A DNA stretch of 22,791 nt from Phoronis australis (GCA_002633005.1 NMRA01000351.1:1-22791); one strand, 5' to 3'; shown: positions 1-9,660, counted from the stretch's first letter. Translations and numbers: made by a program. Notes: generated by a model from the letters alone, not told the origin.

Positions 1-992
1 ATTGAATCAGAAATTTCTGTTATTAGGGCCCAGTGGGGATATGATGTTTTCATGAGCCCTGGAACGAGAGAATCGAGAGGTGTCTGCATATTGCTAAATA
101 ATAACTTTGAATGTGAAGTTGGTAAAATCTATCTTGATGATAAAGGAAACCTTATTGTCAACAAATTACTTATTGAAATTCGAGTCTCAATATTTATGGT
201 CCCAACAAGGATGACCCTGAATTTTTTCGAACCCTGCTTCAGGTAGTCTGACTACAATTCAGAGTTCATAATCATATGCGGCGACTGGAATTTGGTTCAG
301 GATTTCAATCTTGACTGTTTAGGATACAAACACCAAAACAATCCGGCTGCAAGAAAACAAGTTATCAGTCTGATGTCGCAGTAAAATTTGGTCGACCCTG
401 GCGGTTACGTAACCCAAATACAACAAGCTATACTTGGTTCAGAATTAACCCTTGTAAGCTAGCCCGTCTGGACTTTTTTCTAGTATCCCACGAGTTTTTC
501 TCTTGGATAGAGAATATTGAAACGTCCCCAGGTTACAGAACCGATCATTGTGTCGTGACTACTATTCAGGCCTCTAAATTTCTTTGAGGTAAAGGTCTAT
601 GGCGACTTAACAAATCCTTATTACGTGATGTAGAATACATTAGTAATGTGAAAGACATCATAGTTAAAACAGAGAAGGAATATTTATCTCCTGATAATGA
701 CTCCAATTTGTCAGACGGTCAGTCCACTATAGACGACTCTCTTCTTCTTGAGATGATTCTATTGAATATTAGAAATTATACTTTGTCTTATTCAGCTTTC
801 AAGCAAAAAGAAAAGCATCGACATGAAAAGAATTTAGAGGAACAATTAAGTCTTCTTAGAGAAATGATGTGCAACAGTAATTCTGCTCTGCTCCTTGAAA
901 TTTATTCAGATTTGCAGAAAGATTACGAATATATTAGAAAGGACAAAGTGAAAGGCAGGATGCTGAGATCTCGGGCAAAATGGATCGAGGAT
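1..992 (+). mobile_element. LINE (L1/Tx1-like), endonuclease part of ORF2, pseudogenised
   Basis: This is the apurinic/apyrimidinic-type endonuclease region of a non-LTR retrotransposon ORF2, which in active elements nicks the target DNA. The start is cut off by the window edge. Motifs are spread over several frames: SRGVCILLNNNF (about 76-111), IYGPNKDDPEFFRTLLQ (about 192-242), GDWN at 280-291, RLDFFLVS at 465-488 and TDH at 540-548, which matches the family's SDH motif. The linker before the reverse transcriptase follows, with an open stretch at 648-1091 whose element-derived part ends near RSRAKWIED at about 990. Frameshifts (near 180-186) and stops (such as the TAA after MSQ near 382) make it non-functional. 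The continuation is found at 2728, beyond an insertion. The L1/Tx1 affiliation rests on the endonuclease motifs and the C-terminal Cys-His motif and is inferred; CR1-like or other clades are less likely. Confidence 0.88.
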
Positions 993-1703
993 CATGTGGT
1001 GAACACATCCACTACCACAAGAAACTGTAGGAACACTGCATTTATCCACCCTCACTCTTATCAGGCTTCTATTGTGAGTCAGCATGCGTAAATAATTGGC
1101 TGATAAGCCACCTCTGGAACTACTTTTGGCTGAATGGATGACCAGGTCATAAAATGATAATTAGCCAAGACCAGTTACTAATGCAACAAAGAATAATGTT
1201 GTAGCATCACCTAGCCTTGGTGGAAAGTTGTATACTGTATTGGCTCTAGTAAACGCTTAGAAAAATTCATTTCACGGGGAGGGGACGCTCATTGTAGCTT
1301 ACGGCAGTTGAAACCCGGTTTCCCAAACGGGTAAAATCGGAAGCTAGGATTCATCAAATTTTCGTTCTGTGACGTATTTGTAGTCTATGACAGTCTTTCT
1401 ACAAAATTGTGGTGCATTGCTATCAACTTCCGTTGTTAAATTACGATAATTTTCAAAAAATTGTGCTCATCACAGGGCGAAAACTTGCCGACTGATGCGT
1501 CGCTGAATCACGATCGTCAATAGGAAAACTTGAACTCTTGAATAAAAATATAGTTTCGACTCAACAAATTACCTGAAATCTTCCTGATGTTTTACAATTT
1601 TTAAAGTTCATGTGGAGTCCAGATTAATTGCGATTAAGTCCAAATGTGCGCTACATCGTACTCCACAACACGAGAAAAATCTGGATGAACACACATGTTG
1701 TTA

Positions 1704-1711
1704 TCACGTGA
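1704..1711. promoter_or_regulatory. Palindromic E-box TCACGTGA
   Basis: An 8-base palindrome of the kind bound by bHLH-zipper factors (USF/MITF/TFE class) sits just upstream of the most CpG-rich stretch of the insertion (about 1690-1790). A consensus-like 5' splice site AAAGGTGAGT follows at 1861-1870. Together they could be the remains of a promoter and first exon carried by the insertion. A chance match is quite possible, and no gene downstream can be shown. Confidence 0.2.
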
Positions 1712-1902
1712 CGTTTGTTTCGAAGTTTGTCTGCGTATGAGAGTGAGTGAGCGTGCGGGTGCGGGTCATCGACAACAGACTTTTTTGTTACAAAAGGCGG
1801 AGGATTATGCAAGAATATGGCGTTTACTAGATTGTTTTTCACTTAAACAGCTGCAACCTGAAAGGTGAGTGCTGGTTAACTCACAGATTTTGTGTGCACA
1901 GG

Positions 1903-2208
1903 CCGACGGTCGTTAGCTCTACCGTGGAGTATTACAGTCCAAGGCTTGATATACATGTTGGGGAAGAGGTGAACTACCCGGGCTGTGTGAAATTTCTGGG
2001 TCTAACGGAGACATTGACGCAGTGGTCAGCCAGCTCGCTGTATCAAGACTATAGTCAAAATCCAAATTCGTTTTATCGTGTCCCTGTCAATAATAACGGC
2101 ATGCTAAAGTTTCGTAATTTTCGTACTTCAGGAACATATCAATCATGTGTTTTGTACATACGCGCACGCCGCAGATCACATCTCGGAAATTGCCGATTTG
2201 ACGGATGA
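1903..2208 (+). CDS. Hypothetical open stretch, possible exon remnant
   Basis: This is an open frame of about 100 codons inside the insertion, preceded by an acceptor-like TGTGCACAG ending at 1902. It ends at a TGA after CRFDG. It has no in-frame ATG at its head (the longest extension begins at a GTG), so if it is coding it would be an exon rather than a whole gene. The composition is mixed and protein-like (GEEVNYPGCVKFLGLTETLT), without low complexity, but I recognise no domain. The only nearby donor-like site (1865) would give an intron of under 40 bases, which is too short, so the exon model is weak. It may be a chance frame. Confidence 0.18.
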   Translation, partial: PTVVSSTVEYYSPRLDIHVGEEVNYPGCVKFLGLTETLTQWSASSLYQDYSQNPNSFYRVPVNNNGMLKFRNFRTSGTYQSCVLYIRARRRSHLGNCRFDG

Positions 2209-2727
2209 CAATGAATGAGCACAATGAAATTAAACAACGACGTTTTACAGCTTGTAAGATTCATAATAAACGTATTTTGAATATTGCAGTGCATGTGTTC
2301 CAAAATCTAAATAACTTGGGTCCTATATTTTTGTATTCGTGCGTGCTGAATGAAAGTAATCGTGAGTGTTGCTGTGTTGCAAAATCTCTTATCCTGGGCC
2401 GATTTGAAAAATTCAAAGTTGTACTCATATTTGTTTTCGCTCCTCTTTTCAAATATTACAGTAAAAACTACGTAAAACTCTCTCCTTAAAAAGTGCAGTC
2501 TGCTAGCTAGATTGTAATCAGCTGATCATATCCGCATGAGCGAAGCCGATTATCCTCGCTCGTGACTCGATGAATAGAGCAGCTAGGCGGCATCCCTTTG
2601 ATCGTGAGCCGAGCGCGACTCAGCCAAGGTGGATAAATACGGTCTAGTTCAATTTTCCAAACCCCACCGTTTACCTTGACCATTGGGGTTAGGACCAATC
2701 TTATTTAGTGGGAATGTTTATAGCATG

Positions 2728-5325
2728 GATGATGAAAAACTGTCCAAATATTTTAGTAACTTAGAAAAACTCAATTACTCACAAACTTATAGACGAGACT
2801 GGTCGAATTTTGACAAACCAAAAAGCTATATTGTGTGCAATCGAAAAAAAATTCTATGCAAATTTATATGCAGCCAAAGAAAATGACTCTCTCCAATATG
2901 ATTTGGAGGACTTGGTGACCCCAGAAAATATGTCGAAACTAGATGCCGACTTGAAAGAAAAACTAGAAGGACCAATAACATATACTGAAGCTGCGGCTGT
3001 CCTTAAATGTATGAAAAATGACAAAACTCTGGGGACCGATGGTTTTCCTGTAGAGTTTTACAAATTTTTTTGGAAAGAATTGTCGCCATTTTTGATCAAA
3101 TCTTTTAATTACAGTTTTCGAACCGGCCGTCTCCCTACCACTATGCGTCAATGTGGCATTTCTTTGATTCCTAAGGGCAAGAAACATTAAAAATTGGAGG
3201 CCTGTCTCCTTACTAAACTCAAGTTAAACTATTATCAGCATGTATTGCACAAAGGATAAAATCTGTTTTAAATAAGTTAATTCATCCTTATCAAACTGGG
3301 TTTCTCCCAGGTCGCTTTATCGTGGAGAACACCAGGGTGATTTATGACATCTTACAATATACTCAAGTTAAGGATATTCCCGGACTTTTGGTATTAATTA
3401 ATTTTGAAAAAGCCTTTGATTCTGTGTCCTGGGGATTTCTGAAGAAAGTTCTACACTATTTCAATTTCGGTGACGATGTTATTCGTTGGTTCACAATACT
3501 CATTGAAAGTGTCCAACTTTCGGTCATTCAGTATGGCTTTAGGTCATTCAGTATGGCTTTAGGTCATTCAGTATGGCTTTAGGTCATTCAGTATGGCTTT
3601 AGGTCTAACTACTTTAACATTTGGTCATTCAGTATGGCTTTAGGTCATTCAGTATGGCTTTAGGTCATTCAGTATGGCTTTAGGTCATTCAGTATGGCTT
3701 TAGGTCTAACTACTTTAACATTTGCCGAGGTTGCAGAAACCTTATCTTTTTTGTTGTGTACTGAAATTATGGCATCAATGTTGAAGCAATGTGAGAATGT
3801 TAGAGGCATAAAAGCAGGCTCTTTAGAGTATAAATTAATGCAATAAGCAGATGACATGGTCCTCTTTCTAGATGGTTCAGAGACCTTTTTAAAATCGTCA
3901 CTTACCTTCTTGATCAGTTTGCTAATTATTCTGGTTTGACACCCAATAATGATAAAACTGTTAGTATATGGATTGATTCTAAGATATGTTGTGGTGATAG
4001 GCTTTGCTGTGAAAAAGATTTAAAATGGGCAAGTTCCCAGTTCACATTTCTTGGAATTACCTTACAGGACATGATTCACTTAAACTACGATGTAAAATTA
4101 AACGAGGTTAGAAAAGGCATTGGAAATTGGTCAAAAAGAAATTTATCTACCTTTGGTAAGATAACGGTTGTCAAATCTTTTTTATTACCAAAACTGATTC
4201 ACCGCTTTTACACACTTCCTCTTCCAAGTGCTACTTTTTTAAGGACAATAAAAAATATTTTTTACTTTTATATGGGGTACCTCTTCTGATAGAATCTCTA
4301 GAAAAGCCATGGTACAGAAATCTGAAGATGGAGGTGGGAATATGGTCCATATTGCGTCATTTGTCAAAGCTATTAAACTAATTTGGATTCAAAGATTCTT
4401 CAAAAATTATTATAACAATGCTTCTCCTTAGCTAAATATTTTATGTGAAATTATTCCTAATATAAAAATTGACTCTTTTCAGTTAAATTCTTGTTTTTTT
4501 CTTGAAGTATCTAACCGTACTAAGAATATTTTTGGAAGGATATTTTTTATATCTTATACGAATTTATCAATCTGTGTGAGATAGATGATCCTTTGTACCA
4601 ACCTTTGTGGTATAACCCCAAAATTTGTATAGACAGTCCAATTTTTTGGAACGAGTGGTTTCAAAAGGGTATACAGTACGTATACGATTTAATTGACCCT
4701 GATAAAGGATATATTTATGATTATCATACCTTTTGTACACGTTTTCAATTTTGTCCTTGTATTACTCAGTTTTATGGTATTCGAAGTTCAATACTTCGTT
4801 CTAAGAGACAAGAGTACTAATGTCACTCCACTTTTTCCAGAACATATTTTTTAAATCTCCTCGGAAAATAAAGGGACGGGGATAATCTATGAGTTATTCA
4901 TTTCTAAATTGTATGTAAAACCTGTCGCAGAGTTGAAGTGTGAGAGAGAAATTAACTTACGCGGTGATACTCAATCTTGGAAAAAAATTCATTCTGTAAT
5001 TTATCATTGTACTTCCGATGTCAGACTCAGATGGTTTCAATTCCGTATCAACCACAGACCTATTGGTACAAACTCTTATTTAAAGAAAATAGGTGTTAGT
5101 GAATCATCTTTATGTTGTTTCTGTGAGCAACATGAAGAAACAATTCTACATTTGTATTGGAAATGTTCACTTGTTCAGAAGTTTTGGGGATGTTTATAAA
5201 CATGGATGATAAATCAGTGCAATTTCCCTTTGCAGTTAAATATGTCTTCCGCCTTGTTTGGAGACCAAGCCTGTAGATTAGAAGTTGTAAATTTAATTCT
5301 TTGCCTAGCAAAATATCATTTAGCG
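2728..5325 (+). mobile_element. LINE (L1/Tx1-like), reverse transcriptase and C-terminal Cys-His motif, pseudogenised
   Basis: This is the continuation of the LINE ORF2. In order: the pre-RT region EKLSKYFSNLEKLNY (about 2734-2780); GTDGFPVEFYKFFW (about 3035-3075); NWRPVSLL at 3192-3215; YQTGFLPGRF near 3290; motif A as LINFEKAFDSVSW (about 3394-3432); remains of the GCRQGDP region as RGCRN near 3727; the catalytic box as stop-ADDMVLF at 3844-3867; thumb-like and connection segments with FTFLGITL (about 4040); and a C-terminal CCFC...H...HLYWKCSLVQKFW (about 5113-5190), the Cys-His motif usual in L1/Tx1 elements. The last recognisable piece, NLILCLAKYHLAY, ends near 5325, where unrelated sequence starts. 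Multiple frameshifts, a tandem expansion at 3522-3723, loss of the motif A aspartate (Asn at 3400-3402) and a stop at the catalytic Tyr make it dead. Whether the two LINE halves were one copy is inferred from their seamless protein join. Confidence 0.9.
3522..3723 (+). repeat. Two-level tandem repeat (20 bp x4, then 101 bp x2) inside the LINE
   Basis: The unit GGTCATTCAGTATGGCTTTA occurs four times head to tail (3522-3601), followed by the 21-base GGTC-starting piece 3602-3622. The entire 101-base block is then repeated without a mismatch (3623-3723). Ancestrally the LINE would have one 20-base unit followed by GGTCTAACTACTTTAACATT, since SVIQYGFRSNYFNI is the expected protein. Both levels of duplication are bounded by the tetranucleotide GGTC, which points to slippage or unequal exchange at that microhomology. 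Because 20 is not a multiple of 3, each extra copy shifts the reading frame. Confidence 0.97.
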
Positions 5326-5425
5326 TATTCGCCGTAATAACCGCCCATGCCCCTATAAGCGCCCACCCCCATGCGTTTTAAGACTGTGCTAAAGTAAGCG
5401 CCCAGTCCATGAGCGTGTACGTGCG
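5326..5425. repeat. GCGCCCA-rich repeated motif after the LINE end
   Basis: Three imperfect copies of a motif of the form TAA-(G/C)CGCCCA-CCC(C)ATG follow one another (near 5335, 5355 and 5395), with G/C content well above the surroundings. The LINE protein homology stops immediately before it, so this marks the junction with another repeat. I cannot assign a family. Confidence 0.4.
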
Positions 5426-5648
5426 AAAAATGCCTTACCTACAGTCCTAAAATTCTACAGTAAAGTCTTCAATTTATCAATAATATCCAACAGTCCTGAA
5501 AAAATCATTGTGCGCAGAATTTGTAGACCACAAGCCTCGCCGTTATGTCGGTATTTAGCTTTGACTATACACTTCAAACTTACGCCATGCCTCAAAACGA
5601 ACACAAAAGTTCTGCTATATTGCGGAGACCAATGGTCTGGCCTTTCAG

Positions 5649-6066
5649 AACAGAAGTAGTGTACTTCTACGGGATTGCTTTGTAGATATTTCCCGCTTTC
5701 AACAGGAATCCTACACGTGAAAACTGCGAATTGAAGACTAATAAACAGCTTGGCCAGTGTTAAAAGCACGTGGACAGGAAACACGCGCTACATACATGAA
5801 CCTGTCATCAAAGGCACTAGTCGGTAACTATCCATTCATGAAACGGGTAGCATAGCATCGGCAAGAAATGAATATTGGCACTAATTTCCGACAGTTTCTC
5901 ATATTATAAAAAATAATTGCGTTATTTTTAAAATGAATTGTTTGATTAACCATAATTGGTGTTTTTAAGCCAAATATCCGATAAAATAACCACTGACAGT
6001 GAATGCTTACACACCCTTACACCGAAAAATAACTGTCAGATAGTCACGTACGCATCCAGCCACACG
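5649..6066. repeat. Direct duplication, copy 1 (418 bp)
   Basis: This segment recurs base for base 419 positions downstream (6068-6485). I see only two differences: C to G in CCTACACGTG near 5716, and A to G in GTGGACAGG near 5772. The two copies meet at a lone N at 6067. Copy 1 is continuous with unique sequence on its left and ends exactly at the N. An open frame on the minus strand (5455-5784) covers part of it but shows no recognisable domain. Confidence 0.97.
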
Positions 6067-6067
6067 N
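6067..6067. other. Single-base sequence gap (N) at the duplication joint
   Basis: One ambiguous base lies precisely between the two near-identical 418-bp copies. This is how an assembler or gap-filler might close two overlapping contig ends that were not merged. It argues that the duplication may not exist in the genome. Confidence 0.9.
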
Positions 6068-6485
6068 AACAGAAGTAGTGTACTTCTACGGGATTGCTTT
6101 GTAGATATTTCCCGCTTTCAACAGGAATCCTACAGGTGAAAACTGCGAATTGAAGACTAATAAACAGCTTGGCCAGTGTTAAAAGCACGTGGGCAGGAAA
6201 CACGCGCTACATACATGAACCTGTCATCAAAGGCACTAGTCGGTAACTATCCATTCATGAAACGGGTAGCATAGCATCGGCAAGAAATGAATATTGGCAC
6301 TAATTTCCGACAGTTTCTCATATTATAAAAAATAATTGCGTTATTTTTAAAATGAATTGTTTGATTAACCATAATTGGTGTTTTTAAGCCAAATATCCGA
6401 TAAAATAACCACTGACAGTGAATGCTTACACACCCTTACACCGAAAAATAACTGTCAGATAGTCACGTACGCATCCAGCCACACG
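6068..6485. repeat. Direct duplication, copy 2 (418 bp)
   Basis: This is the second copy of 5649-6066, starting right after the N and running into unique sequence at 6486. Divergence of about 0.5 percent is what two alleles of one locus would show in an outbred animal. A real and very recent tandem duplication is the alternative. Confidence 0.97.
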
Positions 6486-6579
6486 GCGACTAATATGGCC
6501 TTACCGAGACAAATGTTGAATGTTTTTAGCTCATGAGACCGGCATGTGCTGAATGAAACACGCTCTGGTTTAGGCCTAC
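6486..6579. other. Unique spacer
   Basis: This is a short stretch between the duplication and the reverse-strand repeat copy. No coding or structural signal is seen. Confidence 0.6.
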
Positions 6580-7025
6580 TGCCATCTTGAAAGCAACTTC
6601 CGGTTTCTTGGCTTTGTGTAATAGCATGTCACAAGAAATTAATACATGCAAAAATTCGAAGGAATTGGCCCTATATGCGCCCTCTAATGGAGAAAACGGT
6701 TTTTAGGCGAAAATCGAGGTGCGCTTGCGCGATCGCCAATATTTCTACCATCTTTAACCAGAAGTAAACAATTTCCGGTATACTTGTAGCTCACTTCCGG
6801 TCCATTTACTGTGCCGATTCTCAGCCCTGTACGTAAAAATTGTAGCCTCCAGAAGCATTTAAACCTTTAAATGAAAACAAAATGGCCGCCACATCCTCTA
6901 TCTTGGATCCGATTATGACGAAAAACAATAGGCTTCCAGTACTTTTGACACTACGTGTTATGTGTAAATTTCGTGATGATCGGACGAAAATTGCGACCTG
7001 TATCGTGCAAACACACTAAAAAAAT
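6580..7025 (-). mobile_element. Dispersed copy of the GTCATC-module repeat family, promoter-like segment, minus strand
   Basis: Read on the minus strand this matches the first half of the tandem units at 10912-15252 almost throughout. It holds the AAATTTCGTGATGATCGG stretch (6966-6983 on +), the GGCCGCCA/GATCC block, CTTCCGGT, the GCGCCCTCTAATGG element (6677-6690) and the conserved TTCGAAGGAATTGG (about 6655-6668). It stops at GCCATCTTGAAAGCAACTTCC (about 6580-6600), so the second half with the GTCATC submodules is missing. On the + strand a frame starts in AAAATGGCCGCC (about 6887) and ends at a TAA near 7016. A lone copy in the opposite orientation shows that the family moves and is not just a local satellite. 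Confidence 0.85.
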
Positions 7026-7178
7026 ACAAACTTGATGGAAGAGCAACAATTACTTGGCGAAATAAACAAGTAAAAACAAACTTAACGACAGAGCAACATA
7101 CTTGGCGAAATTTGTTTGGCCAAGTAACAAACTTGATGGAAGAGCAACACACTTGGTTAAATTTATTTCATCAAGTAA
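7026..7178. repeat. Three 50-bp tandem repeats, each with a hairpin
   Basis: Units begin with ACAAACTT at 7026, 7076 and 7127 (periods 50 and 51) and contain GAGCAACA followed by an inverted repeat. The stems are TTACTTG/CAAGTAA (7050-7056 with 7067-7073), TACTTGGC/GCCAAGTA (7099-7106 with 7119-7126), and ACTTG/CAAGT (7151-7155 with 7172-7176). A single related unit, read in reverse, caps the left end of the array at 10912-10967. These repeats therefore appear to form one terminus of the repeat family. Confidence 0.85.
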
Positions 7179-7179
7179 T

Positions 7180-7338
7180 CATAAAGCTTCAGTACCCAGA
7201 CACATTAAGACACATATTCAATTGAAGGAACAGTCAATAGATGATCTCAAAGAAGAACTCAACGTAACAAATGACCAACCCATAGTCAATGAGAATAACG
7301 ACGTTAACACAAATTGCAAATTTTCGCTCAAGCTTTAA
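7180..7338 (+). pseudogene. Open frame with a possible zinc-finger tail
   Basis: An open frame ends at 7338 with the protein SNHKASVPRHIKTHIQLKEQ, then an acidic/Asn-rich tail. KASVPRHIKTH has the shape of the second half of a C2H2 finger (hydrophobic residue, two residues, H-x3-H), but the two cysteines expected upstream fall in the hairpin repeats and are absent. The upstream part of the frame (7102-7178) is repeat sequence. It could be the 3' remainder of a finger-coding exon cut by the repeat insertion, or chance. Confidence 0.2.
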
Positions 7339-7924
7339 CTGATCTAATGAACAAGCACTAATGCCCTCCAAAACCAAAAAAAAAATTCAACAAATACAAG
7401 CATGAACTAAATGCATGGATAACAAGTGGCTGAAATTAATATTTAACATAAATGAGAAATAACACACAGTAAACAGTTAATATCTAATATAACAAGAATG
7501 AATGTCAAATAATAAATTCACTAAATATAATGTACAATAATTCATGCAATTCATTACATATTCATGATACTATTTCTACATAAAAGATAGTAAGTATTAC
7601 TCACTTACCGCGTTTTGATGCTTTGGCCTCCAGTTGAGTATGTGGTGCATCCACACATTTTAATGAACTATAAAAAAACTATATTGCGTAATGATCATAC
7701 AGAATAGTTGCCTTGAGATAGCTGACCAGTACCATATATATTGCAAACACAGTAGGGAATTTCTTACCGAAGTTGTCAAAGTTCTTGCAGTTTTTTACTA
7801 GATCATTCTACCACTGAGAAATGTTTCTTGAAATGTGATACAGCACTTTGTTCTAGTCGCTCTTAACGAGTGAGAATAGCAATTACCATTCTACCGACTG
7901 TAAAGAAGGCAAAGAAAGTCACGC
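7339..7924. other. AT-rich non-coding stretch
   Basis: Very AT-rich DNA with an A-tract at about 7376-7386 and many short ATG/TAA words. No gene, hairpin or repeat worth naming was found. The A-tract could be the tail of an old retroposed sequence. Confidence 0.5.
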
Positions 7925-8075
7925 ATGGCTCACGCCTGACTCGGGGTCTGCTCGCGCTTTGTTCACGCCTGACTCACGGTAAGCTCCAGGCACGGCAGTC
8001 ACGCTTATGCTCATGCCAGTTGCCACGGTCGATCAGCCTCACTCTCTCAGATCTGTCTCACGCCTAGCCAGACCG
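7925..8075. repeat. Degenerate TCACGCCTGACTC repeats
   Basis: The word (T/C)TCACGCCTGACTC or a close variant occurs near 7931, 7961 and 8056, separated by G/C-rich filler. The stretch is clearly richer in G+C than its neighbours. The open frame across it (7870-8067) has an Arg/Ser/Leu-rich product, shows no domain and begins without an ATG, so I do not call it a gene. Confidence 0.4.
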
Positions 8076-8526
8076 GATGCAGACTGGACGAAATCTAATA
8101 AGTCAGTGGCTGTACTGTAGGCAGCCTCTTGTTCAAACTAAAGATTACTAGATTATACTTAGGAAGTCTGAAACCACGTTTAATGAAGCATACTTGAACC
8201 CTGAAAACTCAGGCATCTGTAGTAGCTCCATGGATGAGGAATGCCAAGATTAGTTGCGCTGTGGTTCACTAGAGAGAAATCAACTATGCCGGCATCAAAA
8301 GCCAGCAAAACCTCAATAAAATGGGTTGAGTTTTTATGTAATGCTACCTTTTTATGATGTGAAACATATTTCCTGAAAATGTTGAAAAATACATATTTTT
8401 AACACGAAGGTTACATATGTGCTATGCTTTGATAGCCCCGTTGTCATTTTTACCACAAAAAAGTGCATTTTTGGGATCATTGTTGTATGGTATAGACTGT
8501 TGTTAACAATGTTTTTTGGCCAAAAT
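8076..8526. other. Non-coding stretch
   Basis: Ordinary AT-rich sequence with stops in all frames at short intervals. Nothing recognisable. Confidence 0.5.
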
Positions 8527-8602
8527 AGTAGTAGTAGTAGTAGTAGTAGTAGTAGCAGCAGCAGTAGCAGCAGCTGTTAGTAGTATTAGTAGTAGTAGTT
8601 CA
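8527..8602. repeat. (AGT/AGC)n trinucleotide microsatellite
   Basis: About ten uninterrupted AGT triplets from 8527 pass into mixed AGC/AGT triplets, then TGT and ATT interruptions, then AGT again. This is a compound microsatellite, likely variable in length between individuals. Confidence 0.95.
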
Positions 8603-8994
8603 TTACAAACAAACCATCTTCTGGGAGAAGTAGTACGACAGCATCTCAATTACACATTCCATTCAGCCATGTCAATTTGAAGTGTCTAGCTCAAAATTTT
8701 ACTTTGCACCCCATAACCTTTGAGCTGTTTGAGCTGATTGGATGATCCGATTTCTTAGAAAAGTAATTGTGTTGTTGACTTACACCTGTGCACCAAATTT
8801 GAAGGAGAAACCTTTAAAACTGGTCAGAAGTAGCATTTTGAAAGTTGTATGACCTTTGCACCAAATGATCTCTTCTGGTGCATTATGGAATATGGTTATA
8901 TAATGAATGAAAACTTATTTACTGATAAATAGGGCACCTCAAATTCGAAGGAGTTATCTGCAGTCGTTTTGAAGTTATAAAGTTGACTGCATAT
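8603..8994. other. Non-coding stretch with repeated short words
   Basis: Words such as ATGACCTTTGCACC, CACCAAATTTGAAGGAG and CAAATTCGAAGGAGTTAT occur near 8785-8960 in related forms. They suggest an old, degraded repeat. No coding potential is seen. Confidence 0.4.
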
Positions 8995-9520
8995 TCTTAA
9001 GGAAGATCTCTTGATGACTGATGGAATTGGAAAAAAAAATTATCATAAAAGTAAATTAGCAATTGATTGTGTTTGAATTTGTAAAAGAATTTTAGGCAAG
9101 CTTGGTTAAATATAGCGTCAAGAAGAAGTGATCTGATTTCTGTGTGTGAAAGAATGAGAACTTGGTAACATTTCTCAAAGTTTTTTTTCTGCAGATGTTT
9201 CAATCTCATACAATAATTGAACCCCCATAGTGTTATACCAAAATATAGATGTGAGAGCATTGTATATCATTAGGAGCATGTGTTTGGGGAAAACAGTGTT
9301 TCTGTATGGAGAGGACGCCCACAGTTTTGGCAGTTTTGTTAGAAATTTTCTGAATAATCTTGTTCCAGGAAAGAAGACTGTCAACAAAAATACCTAAAAA
9401 TTTGAAATTTTCAACTCTGTTAGTAATTTCATTGTTGATTTTGATTAGCGGGATGTCAGCTTTGCTGATTTTTTATGGAAATCTAAATATATTAATAAAA
9501 ACAACAAGAGATTTAAAACA
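8995..9520 (-). mobile_element. LINE fragment (CR1/Jockey-like), end of the reverse transcriptase
   Basis: On the minus strand, reading from 9520 down, the protein contains ISKADIPLIKINNEITNRV, then ENFKFLGIFVDSLLSWNK, then QKISNKTAKTVGVL in one frame. After frame changes it continues as HMLLMIYNALTSIFWYNT and LYFGITLWGFNYCMRLKHLQ, ending with FHQSSRDLP. This is the classic order after the catalytic box of CR1/Jockey/Rex-type LINEs: FKFLG-x3-D-x-L-W, then a Leu-rich helix, then L-x-Y-x3-x-W, then L-x3-Q. The catalytic box lies further 5' and is not present. It is a 5'-truncated, frameshifted relic of a different clade from the one at 1-5325. The exact clade is uncertain. Confidence 0.8.
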
Positions 9521-9524
9521 GATT

Positions 9525-9660
9525 CACAAAACAGGACCTATGGGGATCAGATGGGACCCCCGCACCAGAAAATAGGACTGACGCTCCTAAAAACTCGACC
9601 GCCCCACCAAAAAACAGGACCGCCGGGGACTGAACATGACCGCCGGTGATTGAAACAATT
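9525..9660. repeat. Degenerate ACAGGACC/GACCGCC repeats
   Basis: Four spaced words of the form AAACAGGACC, AAATAGGACTG, AAACAGGACCGCCGG and AACATGACCGCCGG occur near 9529, 9568, 9610 and 9635. They give a short G/C-rich island between the LINE relic and AT-rich DNA. No gene function is apparent. Confidence 0.4.

Larger units (their letters stand above)
993..2727. mobile_element. 1.7 kb insertion splitting the LINE, family unknown
   Basis: The LINE protein reads RSRAKWIED up to position 992 and resumes as DEKLSKYFSNLEKLNY from 2728. In this superfamily these two stretches are normally adjacent (pattern W-I-E-x-x-E-K-x-x-K-Y-F), so the intervening DNA is an insertion. GAT or GGAT occurs at both edges and could be a 3-4 base target duplication. 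The outer 25-30 bases are weakly inverted: AACACATCCACTA near the left edge resembles AACATTCCCACTA on the reverse strand of the right edge. No transposase is visible. The inside is moderately CpG-rich around 1690-1790. A 7-bp hairpin, AACCCCA at 2660-2666 with TGGGGTT at 2684-2690, lies 37 bases from the right edge. It could be a non-autonomous DNA transposon or a filler insertion. That an insertion exists is well supported; its class is not. Confidence 0.6.

Noticed and set aside
5455-5784. 109-codon open frame on the minus strand
   Set aside because: No recognisable domain. It extends into the 418-bp duplication of doubtful reality and has no promoter or splice context.
8527-8602. Possible poly-Ser or poly-Val coding tract
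   Set aside because: It is a plain trinucleotide microsatellite without a surrounding open frame.
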